Assembly (NCBI GenBank): GCA_035703755.1
Contig: DASSXP010000049.1
Location: forward strand, 1-19,831
From: DASSBG01 sp035703755
Lineage (GTDB): Bacteria > Pseudomonadota > Gammaproteobacteria > Xanthomonadales > Rhodanobacteraceae
Direction: 5' to 3'
Length of the DNA: 19,831 nucleotides
How positions within the stretch are numbered: the first letter of the stretch is position 1; the number at the start of each line of letters is the position of its first letter. Shown one piece after another: positions 6,238 to 13,837 of this stretch. The position numbers and the translations under genes were made by a program. Under the pieces are notes generated by a model. It ran no database searches. It was not told where the DNA came from and saw nothing but the letters and a program-made list of their open reading frames with translations.

Positions 6238-6927
6238 TCACCGCTGGCGTTGCGATACCGACAGGCCGATCAGGCGCGACACCACCAATGCGAGGTACAT
6301 GACACCAGAAAACATCTCCAGATCCGCCACACCCCGCGCGATCGGCGACAGCGGGATCACGTCGCCAATACCGGTACTGGAAAACAGCGCGAAGCTCAAA
6401 AACAGCATCTCGCTCCAGCTGCGCGGTTGTCCGGCCACCGCGGCACTGAAGGCCGCAGGATCCAGCCATTGGCACAGCAGCAACACGTAAGTAAAAGCCC
6501 ATACCAACAAGGTGAAGGTGGCCCCGGCGGCAAAAAATTCGTCACGGGACACACGCTGATCGGCGTACATGTAGGAAATCAGGCACCCGGCCGCAAAGAA
6601 ATAGAACACCGCCTGCATGGCCGCCTGCCACGGTTGCAAGGCAACCAGTCCAAAGCCGATCCACAGCACATTGAGCACGATGGCGATGCTGGCCAGCACC
6701 AGGCCGGCGGCAACGTGGCGCACGGTCTGACGGATCATCCGCAAGGCCAGCAGCAGCACCAGGACGCCGAAGCCGCCCAACAGCGGTCGCGCCAGGTGGG
6801 TTTGTTCCAATAGCGGGTACGCGACCACCTGCAACAGTTGCACCAGCAACAAGATCGCGGACGGGTGCCGGCGGAGGGTTCTCAGCCACTGCAACCGGGG
6901 CGGTTCGACATCAGCGGCAAGCGCCAT
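6238..6927 (-). CDS. Ion channel family membrane protein (putative K+ channel pore domain)
   Basis: A 229-aa integral membrane protein with about six hydrophobic helices (roughly 22-40, 47-63, 71-98, 100-122, 131-155 and 196-222). Before the last helix there is a re-entrant pore loop (172-192) whose LFSSTGIGDVIP resembles the Ion_trans_2 selectivity filter, with TGIGD in place of TVGYG. This supports a cation, probably potassium, channel subunit. A Gly-Ile-Gly filter is a noticeable departure from GYG, so selectivity is uncertain. An upstream in-frame ATG at 6948 exists, but GAGGA sits 7 nt before the ATG at 6927, which I chose. No regulatory cytoplasmic domain (RCK or cNMP) is attached. It lies 71 bp upstream of the DUF3014 gene, with operator-like dyads in front of it. 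Confidence 0.82.
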   Translation of the reverse strand: MALAADVEPPRLQWLRTLRRHPSAILLLVQLLQVVAYPLLEQTHLARPLLGGFGVLVLLLALRMIRQTVRHVAAGLVLASIAIVLNVLWIGFGLVALQPWQAAMQAVFYFFAAGCLISYMYADQRVSRDEFFAAGATFTLLVWAFTYVLLLCQWLDPAAFSAAVAGQPRSWSEMLFLSFALFSSTGIGDVIPLSPIARGVADLEMFSGVMYLALVVSRLIGLSVSQRQR

Positions 6928-6942
6928 GGTGTCATCCTCGGA

Positions 6943-6984
6943 CAGCATTCAAAACGCTATTTGAACATGCCCACGCGAATGCTG
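6943..6984. promoter_or_regulatory. Nested inverted repeats upstream of the channel gene
   Basis: Two overlapping dyads precede the channel start. CAGCATTC (6943-6950) pairs with GAATGCTG (6977-6984). Inside lies TTCAAA-N6-TTTGAA (6948-6965), an AT-rich 18-bp dyad in an otherwise GC-rich region. The inner one looks like an operator for a dimeric regulator; no regulator can be named. Confidence 0.4.
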
Positions 6985-6994
6985 GATGCCCGCA

Positions 6995-7008
6995 GCCGGC
7001 GCGCCGGC
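6995..7008 (-). terminator. Possible terminator hairpin after ybiI
   Basis: A perfect 14-bp palindrome (GCCGGCGCGCCGGC) begins 13 nt beyond the ybiI stop codon on the minus strand. It can fold with a 5-bp GC stem and 4-nt loop. There is no T-tract. If it terminates, ybiI is separate from the channel-to-DDAH run. Confidence 0.35.
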
Positions 7009-7021
7009 AAGGCCGGGGGCA

Positions 7022-7288
7022 TCAACGCAGCTGGCTATCCTTGCTGCCACGGCGATTGTAGCCAGCGGTGGAGTTTGCCTGGAGATCGGCTGATTGTTGA
7101 CAAGCCACACACAGACGCACTCCCGGCACGGCCGCCCGTCGTGCCGGCGGAATGCGTTCGCCGCATTCCTCGCAGTCGAGGCGCCCCGGCCCCGATGCAA
7201 GCTGGCTGCGCGCGCGCTTGATCGCATCCTTGATCGTCGCGTCGATCTGCTCCTGAACGGCATTGTCACCCGCCCATCCGGTTGCCAT
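7022..7288 (-). CDS. ybiI: DksA/TraR family C4 zinc-finger protein YbiI
   Basis: An 88-aa protein matching E. coli YbiI in length and over most of its sequence. It has the start MATGWAGDNAVQEQID, the zinc finger with Cys39, Cys42, Cys60 and Cys63 (CEEC...CVAC), and the highly conserved tail GYNRRGSKDSQLR. It is the zinc-binding C-terminal part of the DksA/TraR fold without the long coiled coil of DksA. Such proteins may bind RNA polymerase, but YbiI's cellular role is not well defined. GGAG is 8 nt upstream of the ATG. It is divergent from the cyclase gene starting at 7432. Confidence 0.93.
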   Translation of the reverse strand: MATGWAGDNAVQEQIDATIKDAIKRARSQLASGPGRLDCEECGERIPPARRAAVPGVRLCVACQQSADLQANSTAGYNRRGSKDSQLR

Positions 7289-7324
7289 GACACTTGCTCC
7301 GATTACCGAGTACCGGAATTAAAC

Positions 7325-7339
7325 CACCAGTACGTGGTG
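7325..7339. promoter_or_regulatory. CACCA-N5-TGGTG dyad in the ybiI/cyclase divergent region
   Basis: A short perfect inverted repeat with a 5-nt centre. It sits directly beside a TTTAAT (complement of 7318-7323) that could be a -10 element for ybiI on the minus strand, a suitable place for an operator. The regulator is unknown and the promoter call is tentative. Confidence 0.3.
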
Positions 7340-7388
7340 CAATGCTGAACCCAAGCAAGCGCGCAAGTTCTGCGCTAAAGTCTTGAAA

Positions 7389-7412
7389 GTCAAGCGCGGA
7401 ACCGCGCTTGAC
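7389..7412. promoter_or_regulatory. 24-bp near-perfect palindrome before the AGDEF cyclase gene
   Basis: GTCAAGCGCGG and CCGCGCTTGAC are perfect 11-nt arms separated by AA. The right arm ends 8 nt before the AGGGG ribosome binding site of the gene starting at 7432. The 8-mer CAAGCGCG of the left arm also occurs at 7356-7363. An overlapping alternative hairpin, CTTGA-AAG-TCAAG (7382-7394), uses the same left arm. It may be an operator or a 5'-UTR switch. Confidence 0.5.
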
Positions 7413-7431
7413 CGAATCACAGGGGAACGCC

Positions 7432-8604
7432 GTGGAATTGCTGTTGTGGCGTTGGAGTGCATTCACGCAGACCATCTCGGTGCTGCTGATCGCCTCCTTT
7501 TTCATGGCGCTCAACCGCAGCCTCAGGCTGCCGGAATTGCGCATCTGGACCTGGGCCTGGTCCAGCAACCTTCTTGCCTTGCTGCTCACCACCGCATTCT
7601 GGCTGTTGCATCCGCTTGCCGGTGCGCTGCTGCTGTTCACTCTTGCCCTGTACTTTCTCAGCAAGTCCTTGTTCGTGGCGTTGACGGTGCTGGCAGCCAT
7701 GTCCATGGTGGATGCGGGCAACGCCGCCCGCCGGATCAGGAAGTTGCCGGCAGTCGCTACCGCGCTGGGGCTGCTGGGCGTATTGCTGGCCGTGACCTCT
7801 TTCGACGCCATCGGCATCGGTCAGTCATTACTGATCGGGATCGCTTTTCTGGTCTGCGCGCTGTATCTGCATCGTCTCGGCGCCCCCGGCAGCGGCTGGC
7901 TGGCGGTCGGTCTCGGCATCCGCGCCCTGCTGGGTTTTGCCGAATCAGCAACCTACCTGATCGACTGGCTCGGCAACGAGCGCGTGTTCGGCTACCCCAT
8001 CGCCAATTTGCTGGCGGTACATTCCTCGCTCGACGCCACCGCCGAGTGGGGCATCGCATTGGCGGCACTGCTGGCGCTGCACGCGTCGATCGAGCGCAAT
8101 TCCAGCCGCATCAACGATGACATCAAGCATATCCAGGAACAACTCCGCGAACAGGTCAAACGCGACATTCTCACCGGCTGCTTCAATCGTCGTGCGTTGC
8201 CGGAAATCCTGCGTCTGGCGCAAGGCAACGGCGGCAGCATTCTGTTTTTCGACATCGACCATTTCAAGCGCATCAATGACGAACTCGGTCACCACGTCGG
8301 GGATCGCTGCCTGATCCGCTTCGCCTCGGCACTGCACCGATGTTTCACCCCGGATGACCACATCATCCGCTACGCCGGGGATGAATTCGTGGTCGTCGCC
8401 CACGCCATGTCCGATACCGACTACACGCACTGCATCGAGTCCCTGCGCTTGCGTCTGGCCAAAAGCAGCGCGGACGGCCCGCCGCTGGATTTTTCGGTCG
8501 GCCGCATCCATCTTGCGGCGAACTCCGACACGGAACAGCTGATGCGCGCCGCCGATCAAGCCATGTACGCCGACAAGACCGCACGCAAGCGTGCCGTTCA
8601 ATGA
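7432..8604 (+). CDS. Seven-TM diguanylate cyclase with AGDEF active site
   Basis: A 390-aa membrane protein with about seven hydrophobic helices (between about 8 and 218), a short helical linker (220-243) and a C-terminal GGDEF domain (about 244-385). The GTP/metal region is conserved (FFDIDHFKRINDELGHHVGD, 272-291). The signature is AGDEF at 315-319 rather than GGDEF; some AGDEF proteins are active cyclases, so activity is plausible. The I-site position holds TPDD instead of RxxD, so product inhibition at that site is not expected. The frame is open upstream to a TTG at 7408, but AGGGG lies 6 nt before the GTG at 7432, which I take as the start; the TTG would fall inside the palindrome. Its stop overlaps the next gene's start (ATGA), showing translational coupling to the DUF1615 lipoprotein. 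Confidence 0.9.
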   Translation: MELLLWRWSAFTQTISVLLIASFFMALNRSLRLPELRIWTWAWSSNLLALLLTTAFWLLHPLAGALLLFTLALYFLSKSLFVALTVLAAMSMVDAGNAARRIRKLPAVATALGLLGVLLAVTSFDAIGIGQSLLIGIAFLVCALYLHRLGAPGSGWLAVGLGIRALLGFAESATYLIDWLGNERVFGYPIANLLAVHSSLDATAEWGIALAALLALHASIERNSSRINDDIKHIQEQLREQVKRDILTGCFNRRALPEILRLAQGNGGSILFFDIDHFKRINDELGHHVGDRCLIRFASALHRCFTPDDHIIRYAGDEFVVVAHAMSDTDYTHCIESLRLRLAKSSADGPPLDFSVGRIHLAANSDTEQLMRAADQAMYADKTARKRAVQ

Positions 8605-9704
8605 ATTTTGCACGCCTGCACCCCGGCCGTGGCGGCCTCCTCCTCGGCCTGCTGCTGATGCTGGCGGCCTGCGCCAGCCAGCGGCCCGTCGTGTCCCCGG
8701 CACAACGGGACCGCATCCATGGCGAGTTGCTGGCGCGTTTGCCGGCGACGCTATCGGACCGCGCCGACTGGGCGCGGGATATCGAACGCGCTTTCACCGC
8801 GCTCGGGATCTCGCCCAGTGTGCCGCACCTGTGTGCCGTGCTGGCGGTGACTGCGCAGGAATCGGGCTACAAGGCTGACCCCAGGGTGCCAAATCTGGCG
8901 CGTATCGCGCGGGCGGAAATCGATCGCCGGGCGGCGCGTTACCACATCCCGCGTTTCGCGGTATCGGCCGCGCTGGCGCTGCGATCCACCGATGGTCAAA
9001 GTTACGCGGAGCGACTTCAGCGGGTACAAACCGAGGGCCAGCTCAGTTTGTTGTTCGAGGACTTGATTGGTCGCGTTCCGCTCGGCAGACGGCTCTTCGG
9101 TGATGCCAATCCCGTACGCACCGGCGGCCCGATGCAGGTCAGCATCGCGTTCGCCGAACGCTGGGCCGATCAACACCATTATCCCTACGCCAATCCGGAC
9201 ACGGTTCGACGTGAGGTTTTCACGCGCCGTGGCGGGCTCTACTACGGCATCGCGCATCTGCTTGGCTACCCGGTTTCCTACGACCGCATGCTGTACCGCT
9301 TTGCCGACTTCAACGCCGGGTTTTACGCCAGCCGCAACGCGGCCTTCCAGCAGGCCGTGAACCGCCTTGGCAACACCCATCTCGACCTCGATGGCGACCT
9401 TCTGAGCTATGACGACACGCTCAGCGAAACCGAGCAGGCATTACGCCAGCTGGGCAGCAAGCTCGATTTGCGCGATGCCGAGATCCACGCCGCACTGCAA
9501 CAAAGTGAAACCCACGAGTTCGAAAAGACCGCGTTGTATCACCGCGTGTATGCGCTGGCCGAGAGCCGCAGCGGCTCCACTCTGCCCCGCGCCATGCTGC
9601 CGAAAATCCGCCTCGAAAGCCCCAAGATCAGCCGCCAGCTGACCACGGCATGGTTCGCCGAACGGGTGGATCGCCGTTACCGGCGTTGCCTCGGCAGCCG
9701 CTGA
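8601..9704 (+). CDS. DUF1615 family lipoprotein
   Basis: A 367-aa predicted lipoprotein: hydrophobic signal at 12-22, lipobox LAAC with Cys24 as the lipidated residue, and Ser26 at +2, suggesting the outer membrane. The mature part resembles DUF1615 proteins: HLCAVLAVTAQESGYKADP (77-94), a GGPMQVSIAFAERWA segment, and GGLYYGIAHLLGYP. The Glu in AQESGY (Glu87), followed later by a G-P-M-Q-V segment, is reminiscent of the catalytic Glu and GLMQ/GPMQ motifs of goose-lysozyme-type transglycosylases. A peptidoglycan-cleaving or binding role is therefore possible; that is my inference and not an established function of the family. The start overlaps the cyclase stop by 4 nt, so the two are co-translated. 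It ends 14 bp from the convergent peptidase gene. Confidence 0.85.
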   Translation: MNFARLHPGRGGLLLGLLLMLAACASQRPVVSPAQRDRIHGELLARLPATLSDRADWARDIERAFTALGISPSVPHLCAVLAVTAQESGYKADPRVPNLARIARAEIDRRAARYHIPRFAVSAALALRSTDGQSYAERLQRVQTEGQLSLLFEDLIGRVPLGRRLFGDANPVRTGGPMQVSIAFAERWADQHHYPYANPDTVRREVFTRRGGLYYGIAHLLGYPVSYDRMLYRFADFNAGFYASRNAAFQQAVNRLGNTHLDLDGDLLSYDDTLSETEQALRQLGSKLDLRDAEIHAALQQSETHEFEKTALYHRVYALAESRSGSTLPRAMLPKIRLESPKISRQLTTAWFAERVDRRYRRCLGSR

Positions 9705-9718
9705 CGCGATCCCCGCAA

Positions 9719-10648
9719 TCAGCCGCCCGGATGGGCCAAGGCAAAATCCACCGCGGCGCAGACGGCAACCGCTTGCGCCTCGTTGCACTGCGCCGGGGTC
9801 GCGTTGGGGCTGTCCGGATAGACCTCCGTGGTGGTGGTGTAGCGGGCGCCGCTGATACCGGCACACAGCCCGAGGTCAACCAGCGCGTATTCGATCACTC
9901 CGGGCGCCACCACCGGCGAACCGATGATCGTGCCATCCGGATCGGCCGGCGCGATATGGGTCACCCGCGCCACGGCCTCGATGATGGCCTGCTGGAATGC
10001 CGGTTGGCGGTTGGCGCTGTCATCGACCAGATAAAAGCCATCGGGGATGGTGCCGGCGACAAACGGCTTGCCATCCCGCGCCGCCAACGACGGCCGAAAC
10101 TCGCTCTCGTCGCTGTCGGTGGTTTCGTGCAGGTCGATATGCATAAGCACACGGTCACGCAATGGCGCCATCAACGCCAGCAACGCCGCCGCTTCGCCGG
10201 CCGGGCTGTTGGCTCGGAATGAACGGTTGGGATCGATCGCATCCGGGTTCCAGCGATGGATGCGTTCATACGCCCACGGGCTGACGCAGGGCGCTACCAG
10301 CACGTTGGCGCGGCCGCTGTAGCGGACGGCGTCGCGCGCGGCAAAACGCAGCGCGCCATGCACGCCGCTGGTTTCGTAGCCGTGCACGCCGCCGGTCACC
10401 AACATCACCGGCAGCTCATCGCGCCAATCCGGCGAACGCAGGCAGAACAAGGGGAAACGCCCGTCTGCGCCGTAGTCCAGCTCACCGTATTGGGCGATAT
10501 CCAGCGTGCCGCGCAAGCGCTCGATTTCGGCAATCACTTCACCGGCGTAGCTGCGTTGCCGCCGCTGCAACGCGCGCCACTGTGCTTTCTCCGCCGCGCC
10601 CCAGGCGACGCCGGGGCTGCCGATGCCAAGAAATGGGCCGTTCTGCAT
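9719..10648 (-). CDS. M14 family zinc carboxypeptidase
   Basis: A 309-aa cytoplasmic-looking metallopeptidase (no signal peptide). Zinc ligands are His89 and Glu92 in GGVHGYETSG (HxxE) and a third His in HIDLHET (His170 or His174; His174 is likelier). DPNRSFR at 139-145 supplies the substrate-binding Asn-Arg pair of the family. Glu275 in TTTEVYP is a good candidate for the general base. The compact size resembles the succinylglutamate desuccinylase/AspA and short M14 carboxypeptidases rather than secreted digestive types; the substrate cannot be told. The open frame continues upstream, but AAAGG lies 9 nt before the ATG at 10648, chosen as start. It is 79 bp downstream of the second TPR-GGEEF gene and may be co-transcribed. 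Confidence 0.88.
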   Translation of the reverse strand: MQNGPFLGIGSPGVAWGAAEKAQWRALQRRQRSYAGEVIAEIERLRGTLDIAQYGELDYGADGRFPLFCLRSPDWRDELPVMLVTGGVHGYETSGVHGALRFAARDAVRYSGRANVLVAPCVSPWAYERIHRWNPDAIDPNRSFRANSPAGEAAALLALMAPLRDRVLMHIDLHETTDSDESEFRPSLAARDGKPFVAGTIPDGFYLVDDSANRQPAFQQAIIEAVARVTHIAPADPDGTIIGSPVVAPGVIEYALVDLGLCAGISGARYTTTTEVYPDSPNATPAQCNEAQAVAVCAAVDFALAHPGG

Positions 10649-10727
10649 GGGTGAATTGCCTTTGGAAATGGATGCGTAGCTGCCCACGATAGCACCCCGC
10701 CCGCCGCCACCGAACCCTGTGCCGCGG

Positions 10728-12521
10728 TCAGCGCGCCGCGCTGCTTGCAACCACGCGATTGCGGCCATGCGCCTTGGCGGTGTAGAGCGCCTGATCCGCG
10801 CTCGCCATCCAGCTGCTCACATCGTGACAACGCTGGCCATCGAACATCGCCACGCCGATGCTGACCCCGAGCTCGATGCCCCCATCCGCCAGGTCCACCG
10901 GCAGCACCTTGACCTTGGCGCGCAGCAATTCCGCCAGCCGCAGGCATTCGGCCACTCCGAGCGCCGGGCAGATAACGGCAAATTCCTCCCCGCCGATGCG
11001 CGCCACATAACCCAACGCACCGACCCCGGCTTCCAGCGCTTGCGCCACGCTGTGCAAGACGGTGTCGCCGAACGGATGCCCCCCCGTATCGTTGATACGC
11101 TTGAAATGATCAAGGTCCAGCATCAACAAACCATGCTGATGGGCCGCCGGCCGTGGCGCTTGCGCGGCCAGCCGCGACAGTCGCTCCAGACAGGCGCGAC
11201 GGTTTTCCAGTCCGGTCAGCACGTCATGCCGGGACAGCTCGCGCAAAGCCTGCGCATGCCGGCGTTGACGGCGCCACAACACCAGCAGGAACACGATGAT
11301 GATAGTCAGCACAATGCTGGCAGCGGCCGCAACCAGGGCCAGCATCCGTTGCCGCGATGCCTGCGCGTCCTGTTGCTCCGCCTTGATGTGTGCGCTGGCC
11401 AGGGCCAGTGCCTGCTCATGCGTCTGGCTTTGCAGTTGCCGGATTCGCAACGCGCTTTCGCGCCGCGCATAGCGCGATTCGATCTCGGCTACCGTTCCGG
11501 CCTGTTCGCTGGCCCGCGCCAAGTTGATCAGCGTGACCGCCTCGGCATAGTCGCGCACCGCCAGACCGTCATTGCCCTGCCGCGCCGCCATTTCCGCCTG
11601 CGTCACCAGCAGCTCGGACAAGGCACCGTGGGCCTGCAGGCGGCGTGCCGTTTCGATGGCGCTGGCCAACTCGTCCATCGCCTGCAAGGGCTTGCCGAGC
11701 AACGCCAGCGCCCGCGCCACGTTGCCACGCGACAGCATGGCATTGCGGGCGTCACCGTCGTGCAACTCCCGTTGCAGGGACTGCCGCGAGAGCTCCAGGC
11801 TCTCCTTGCCAGCGCCACTCGCCAGCAAGACCCGCGACAGATCGTCGCCAACCGAACCGGCCATCGCCTTGTCGCCAAGATCGAGAAAGCGCTGGCGCGT
11901 TTGCCGCAACAAGCGCTCGGCAGCGGCCAAGTCGCCCAGATTGAAGTATTCGAAACCCGTTACCTGCTCGGCGCGGGCCAGCTCGAAGTCATCACCCACG
12001 GCGCGCCAGGCGTCCATGGCCTTGCGGCAAGTCGGCAGCGTCCTGGCCCGGTCCTCGGCGATGGCGTAGTCGTCACACAGCTCGTACAGGACGCGGGCCT
12101 GCACCCGTGGATCATTGACCAACTGCAAGGCGGTGGCGGCACGCAAGGCCGTCTTGATGCCGTCGCCGCGTTGTCCGCGCCGCAGCAAGCGCTTGGCGCG
12201 CAGCAGATCGGCATACGGCGCGGATTCGAGGTCATTGCGCGACACCGCGAGGCTGCCCAGCCGCAAACTGGTCTCGGCGAATGCGGCATCGTCACCGGCC
12301 TGGATCGCCGCCTGACCGAGATACCACAGCAGTTCCCGTTCGTCGTCAGCCGCCAGCGCGCCCGCGTCCAGGTGTTGATGGATGACCCGGATCGCATCGG
12401 CGGGACGCGTCTCCACCATCTTGCGCAGCGTGTCGATTGCTGGTTGCACCGGCGCGGCGAACAGCGCCGTGCTTGCGCACACCGCCAGCAACAGCCCCCA
12501 ATGGAAAGTCCGCCATCGCAT
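10728..12521 (-). CDS. Periplasmic TPR sensor - transmembrane - GGDEF diguanylate cyclase (GGEEF, no I-site)
   Basis: A 597-aa predicted inner-membrane cyclase with the same architecture and exact length as the product of 2319-4112, but clearly divergent in sequence. It has a cleavable-looking signal (1-23, cleavage near FAA-PV), TPR-like helical repeats (about 60-340), a coiled-coil linker (about 345-390), one membrane helix (393-416) and a GGDEF domain (about 425-595). MLDLDHFKRIND (467-478) and GGEEF (510-514) are intact, so it should make cyclic di-GMP. The position five residues before GGEEF is GALG, so the RxxD I-site is absent. AGAGG lies 7 nt before the ATG at 12521; a TTG at 12551 in the same frame has no support. 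It lies 50 bp after ispG on the same strand. Confidence 0.92.
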   Translation of the reverse strand: MRWRTFHWGLLLAVCASTALFAAPVQPAIDTLRKMVETRPADAIRVIHQHLDAGALAADDERELLWYLGQAAIQAGDDAAFAETSLRLGSLAVSRNDLESAPYADLLRAKRLLRRGQRGDGIKTALRAATALQLVNDPRVQARVLYELCDDYAIAEDRARTLPTCRKAMDAWRAVGDDFELARAEQVTGFEYFNLGDLAAAERLLRQTRQRFLDLGDKAMAGSVGDDLSRVLLASGAGKESLELSRQSLQRELHDGDARNAMLSRGNVARALALLGKPLQAMDELASAIETARRLQAHGALSELLVTQAEMAARQGNDGLAVRDYAEAVTLINLARASEQAGTVAEIESRYARRESALRIRQLQSQTHEQALALASAHIKAEQQDAQASRQRMLALVAAAASIVLTIIIVFLLVLWRRQRRHAQALRELSRHDVLTGLENRRACLERLSRLAAQAPRPAAHQHGLLMLDLDHFKRINDTGGHPFGDTVLHSVAQALEAGVGALGYVARIGGEEFAVICPALGVAECLRLAELLRAKVKVLPVDLADGGIELGVSIGVAMFDGQRCHDVSSWMASADQALYTAKAHGRNRVVASSAAR

Positions 12522-12571
12522 GTGCTTGCCTCTGTCCGTTGAATGAAGCAAGTTTCACGCCATGAAAGCGT

Positions 12572-13822
12572 TCAGCCCCCGTGCGCCGGGTAGTGCTGGC
12601 TGACGTATTCCTCGATCAAGGCGACGAACTCCGTCGCGATATGCTCGCCACGCAGGGTGACGGTTTTTTGTCCATCCACGAACACTGGCGCAGCCGGCGC
12701 CTCCCCGGTGCCCGGCAGCGATATGCCGATGTTGGCGTGGCGCGATTCACCCGGCCCATTCACCACACAACCCATGACGGCCAGAGTCAGGTTTTCCACT
12801 CCATCGCGCTGCAAGCGCCATTCGGGCATGCGGGCGCGGACGTGGTCCTGCACGGTTTTGGCGAGCTCCTGGAAGAAGCTTGAAGTGGTACGGCCACAAC
12901 CGGGACAGGCGGTTACCAACGGCGTGAAGGCACGCAAACCCATGGTTTGCAGGAGCTCCTGGGCCACGATCACTTCCTGCGTGCGGGACGCACCCGGCTC
13001 CGGGGTCAGCGAGATGCGGATGGTGTCGCCGATGCCTTCCTGCAACAACACCGCGAGGGCAGCGGTCGAGGCCACAATCCCCTTGGAACCCATGCCGGCT
13101 TCGGTCAGGCCAAGGTGCAAAGCATAGTCCGAGCGGGCAGCCAGATCCCGATACACGGCAATCAGCTCTTGCACGCCGGATACCTTGCAGGACAACAGGA
13201 TATGGTCGCGCGTCAAGCCCATCTGCTCGGCCCGTGCGGCCGAATCCAGTGCCGACCGGATCAGCGCCTCGCGGCCTACGCGGGCGGCATCCCAAGGCGT
13301 GGCGCGCTGGTGGTTTTCGTCCATCAGCGCCGCCAGCAGCGATTGATCCAGCGAGCCCCAGTTGGCACCGATCCGCACCGGTTTGTCGTAGTGCAGCGCC
13401 TTGTCGATGATGGCACCGAACTGGGCATCTTTTTTCTTGCCAAAACCGACGTTGCCGGGGTTGATGCGATACTTTGCCAGCGCCTCGGCGCAAGCCGGCT
13501 CGGCTTCCAGCAACTGGTGCCCGTTGTAGTGGAAATCACCCACCAGCGGCACCGAGCAGCCCATCATGTCGAGGCGCTCACGAATCCGCGGAACCGCGGC
13601 CGCGGCCTCCAGCGTATTGACCGTGATGCGTACCAGTTCGGAGCCGGCGCGTGCCAGTTCGGCGACTTGCCGCGCGGTGGACTGCACATCCGCCGTATCG
13701 GTGTTGGTCATCGACTGCACCACCACCGGGGCGTCGCCACCGACCCGGACACTGCCGACCAGGACGGGGACACTGGACCGCCGGCCGCTCGCCGCAGCGG
13801 GAAGGTCTTGAGGATTGATCAT
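12572..13822 (-). CDS. ispG: 4-hydroxy-3-methylbut-2-en-1-yl diphosphate synthase (flavodoxin/ferredoxin), MEP pathway
   Basis: A 416-aa IspG (GcpE), the penultimate enzyme of the MEP isoprenoid pathway, converting MEcPP to HMBPP with a [4Fe-4S] cluster. The TIM-barrel part carries VVVQSMTNTDTADV (33-46), GDFHYNGH (95-102), KYRINPGNVGFGKKKD (117-132) and GANWGSL (152-158). The cluster domain has Cys306 and Cys309 (ACPGCGRT) and Cys352 with Glu359 (GCVVNGPGE). It is full length, without the extra domain of the plant and chlamydial type. The N-terminus matches the length of xanthomonad homologues, but I see no Shine-Dalgarno before the ATG; it starts 15 bp after the upstream PilZ-like gene, so coupled initiation is possible. 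Essential in most bacteria using this pathway. Confidence 0.97.
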   Translation of the reverse strand: MINPQDLPAAASGRRSSVPVLVGSVRVGGDAPVVVQSMTNTDTADVQSTARQVAELARAGSELVRITVNTLEAAAAVPRIRERLDMMGCSVPLVGDFHYNGHQLLEAEPACAEALAKYRINPGNVGFGKKKDAQFGAIIDKALHYDKPVRIGANWGSLDQSLLAALMDENHQRATPWDAARVGREALIRSALDSAARAEQMGLTRDHILLSCKVSGVQELIAVYRDLAARSDYALHLGLTEAGMGSKGIVASTAALAVLLQEGIGDTIRISLTPEPGASRTQEVIVAQELLQTMGLRAFTPLVTACPGCGRTTSSFFQELAKTVQDHVRARMPEWRLQRDGVENLTLAVMGCVVNGPGESRHANIGISLPGTGEAPAAPVFVDGQKTVTLRGEHIATEFVALIEEYVSQHYPAHGG

Positions 13823-13837
13823 CTGAGGGATTCGAAT

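Noticed and set aside
7408..7431. A TTG start for the AGDEF cyclase
   Set aside because: The codon lies in the palindrome and has no ribosome binding site, while AGGGG precedes the GTG at 7432 at 6 nt.
9719..10648. The M14 carboxypeptidase as the borosin maturation protease
   Set aside because: A carboxypeptidase could trim a follower, but it lies in a separate unit more than 4 kb away behind a divergent pair of genes. There is no specific evidence.
10719..12542. A 607-codon plus-strand open frame
   Set aside because: It mirrors the TPR-GGEEF gene on the other strand. The minus frame has a signal peptide, a membrane helix and GGEEF; the plus translation is Gln/His/Arg-rich with no domain.
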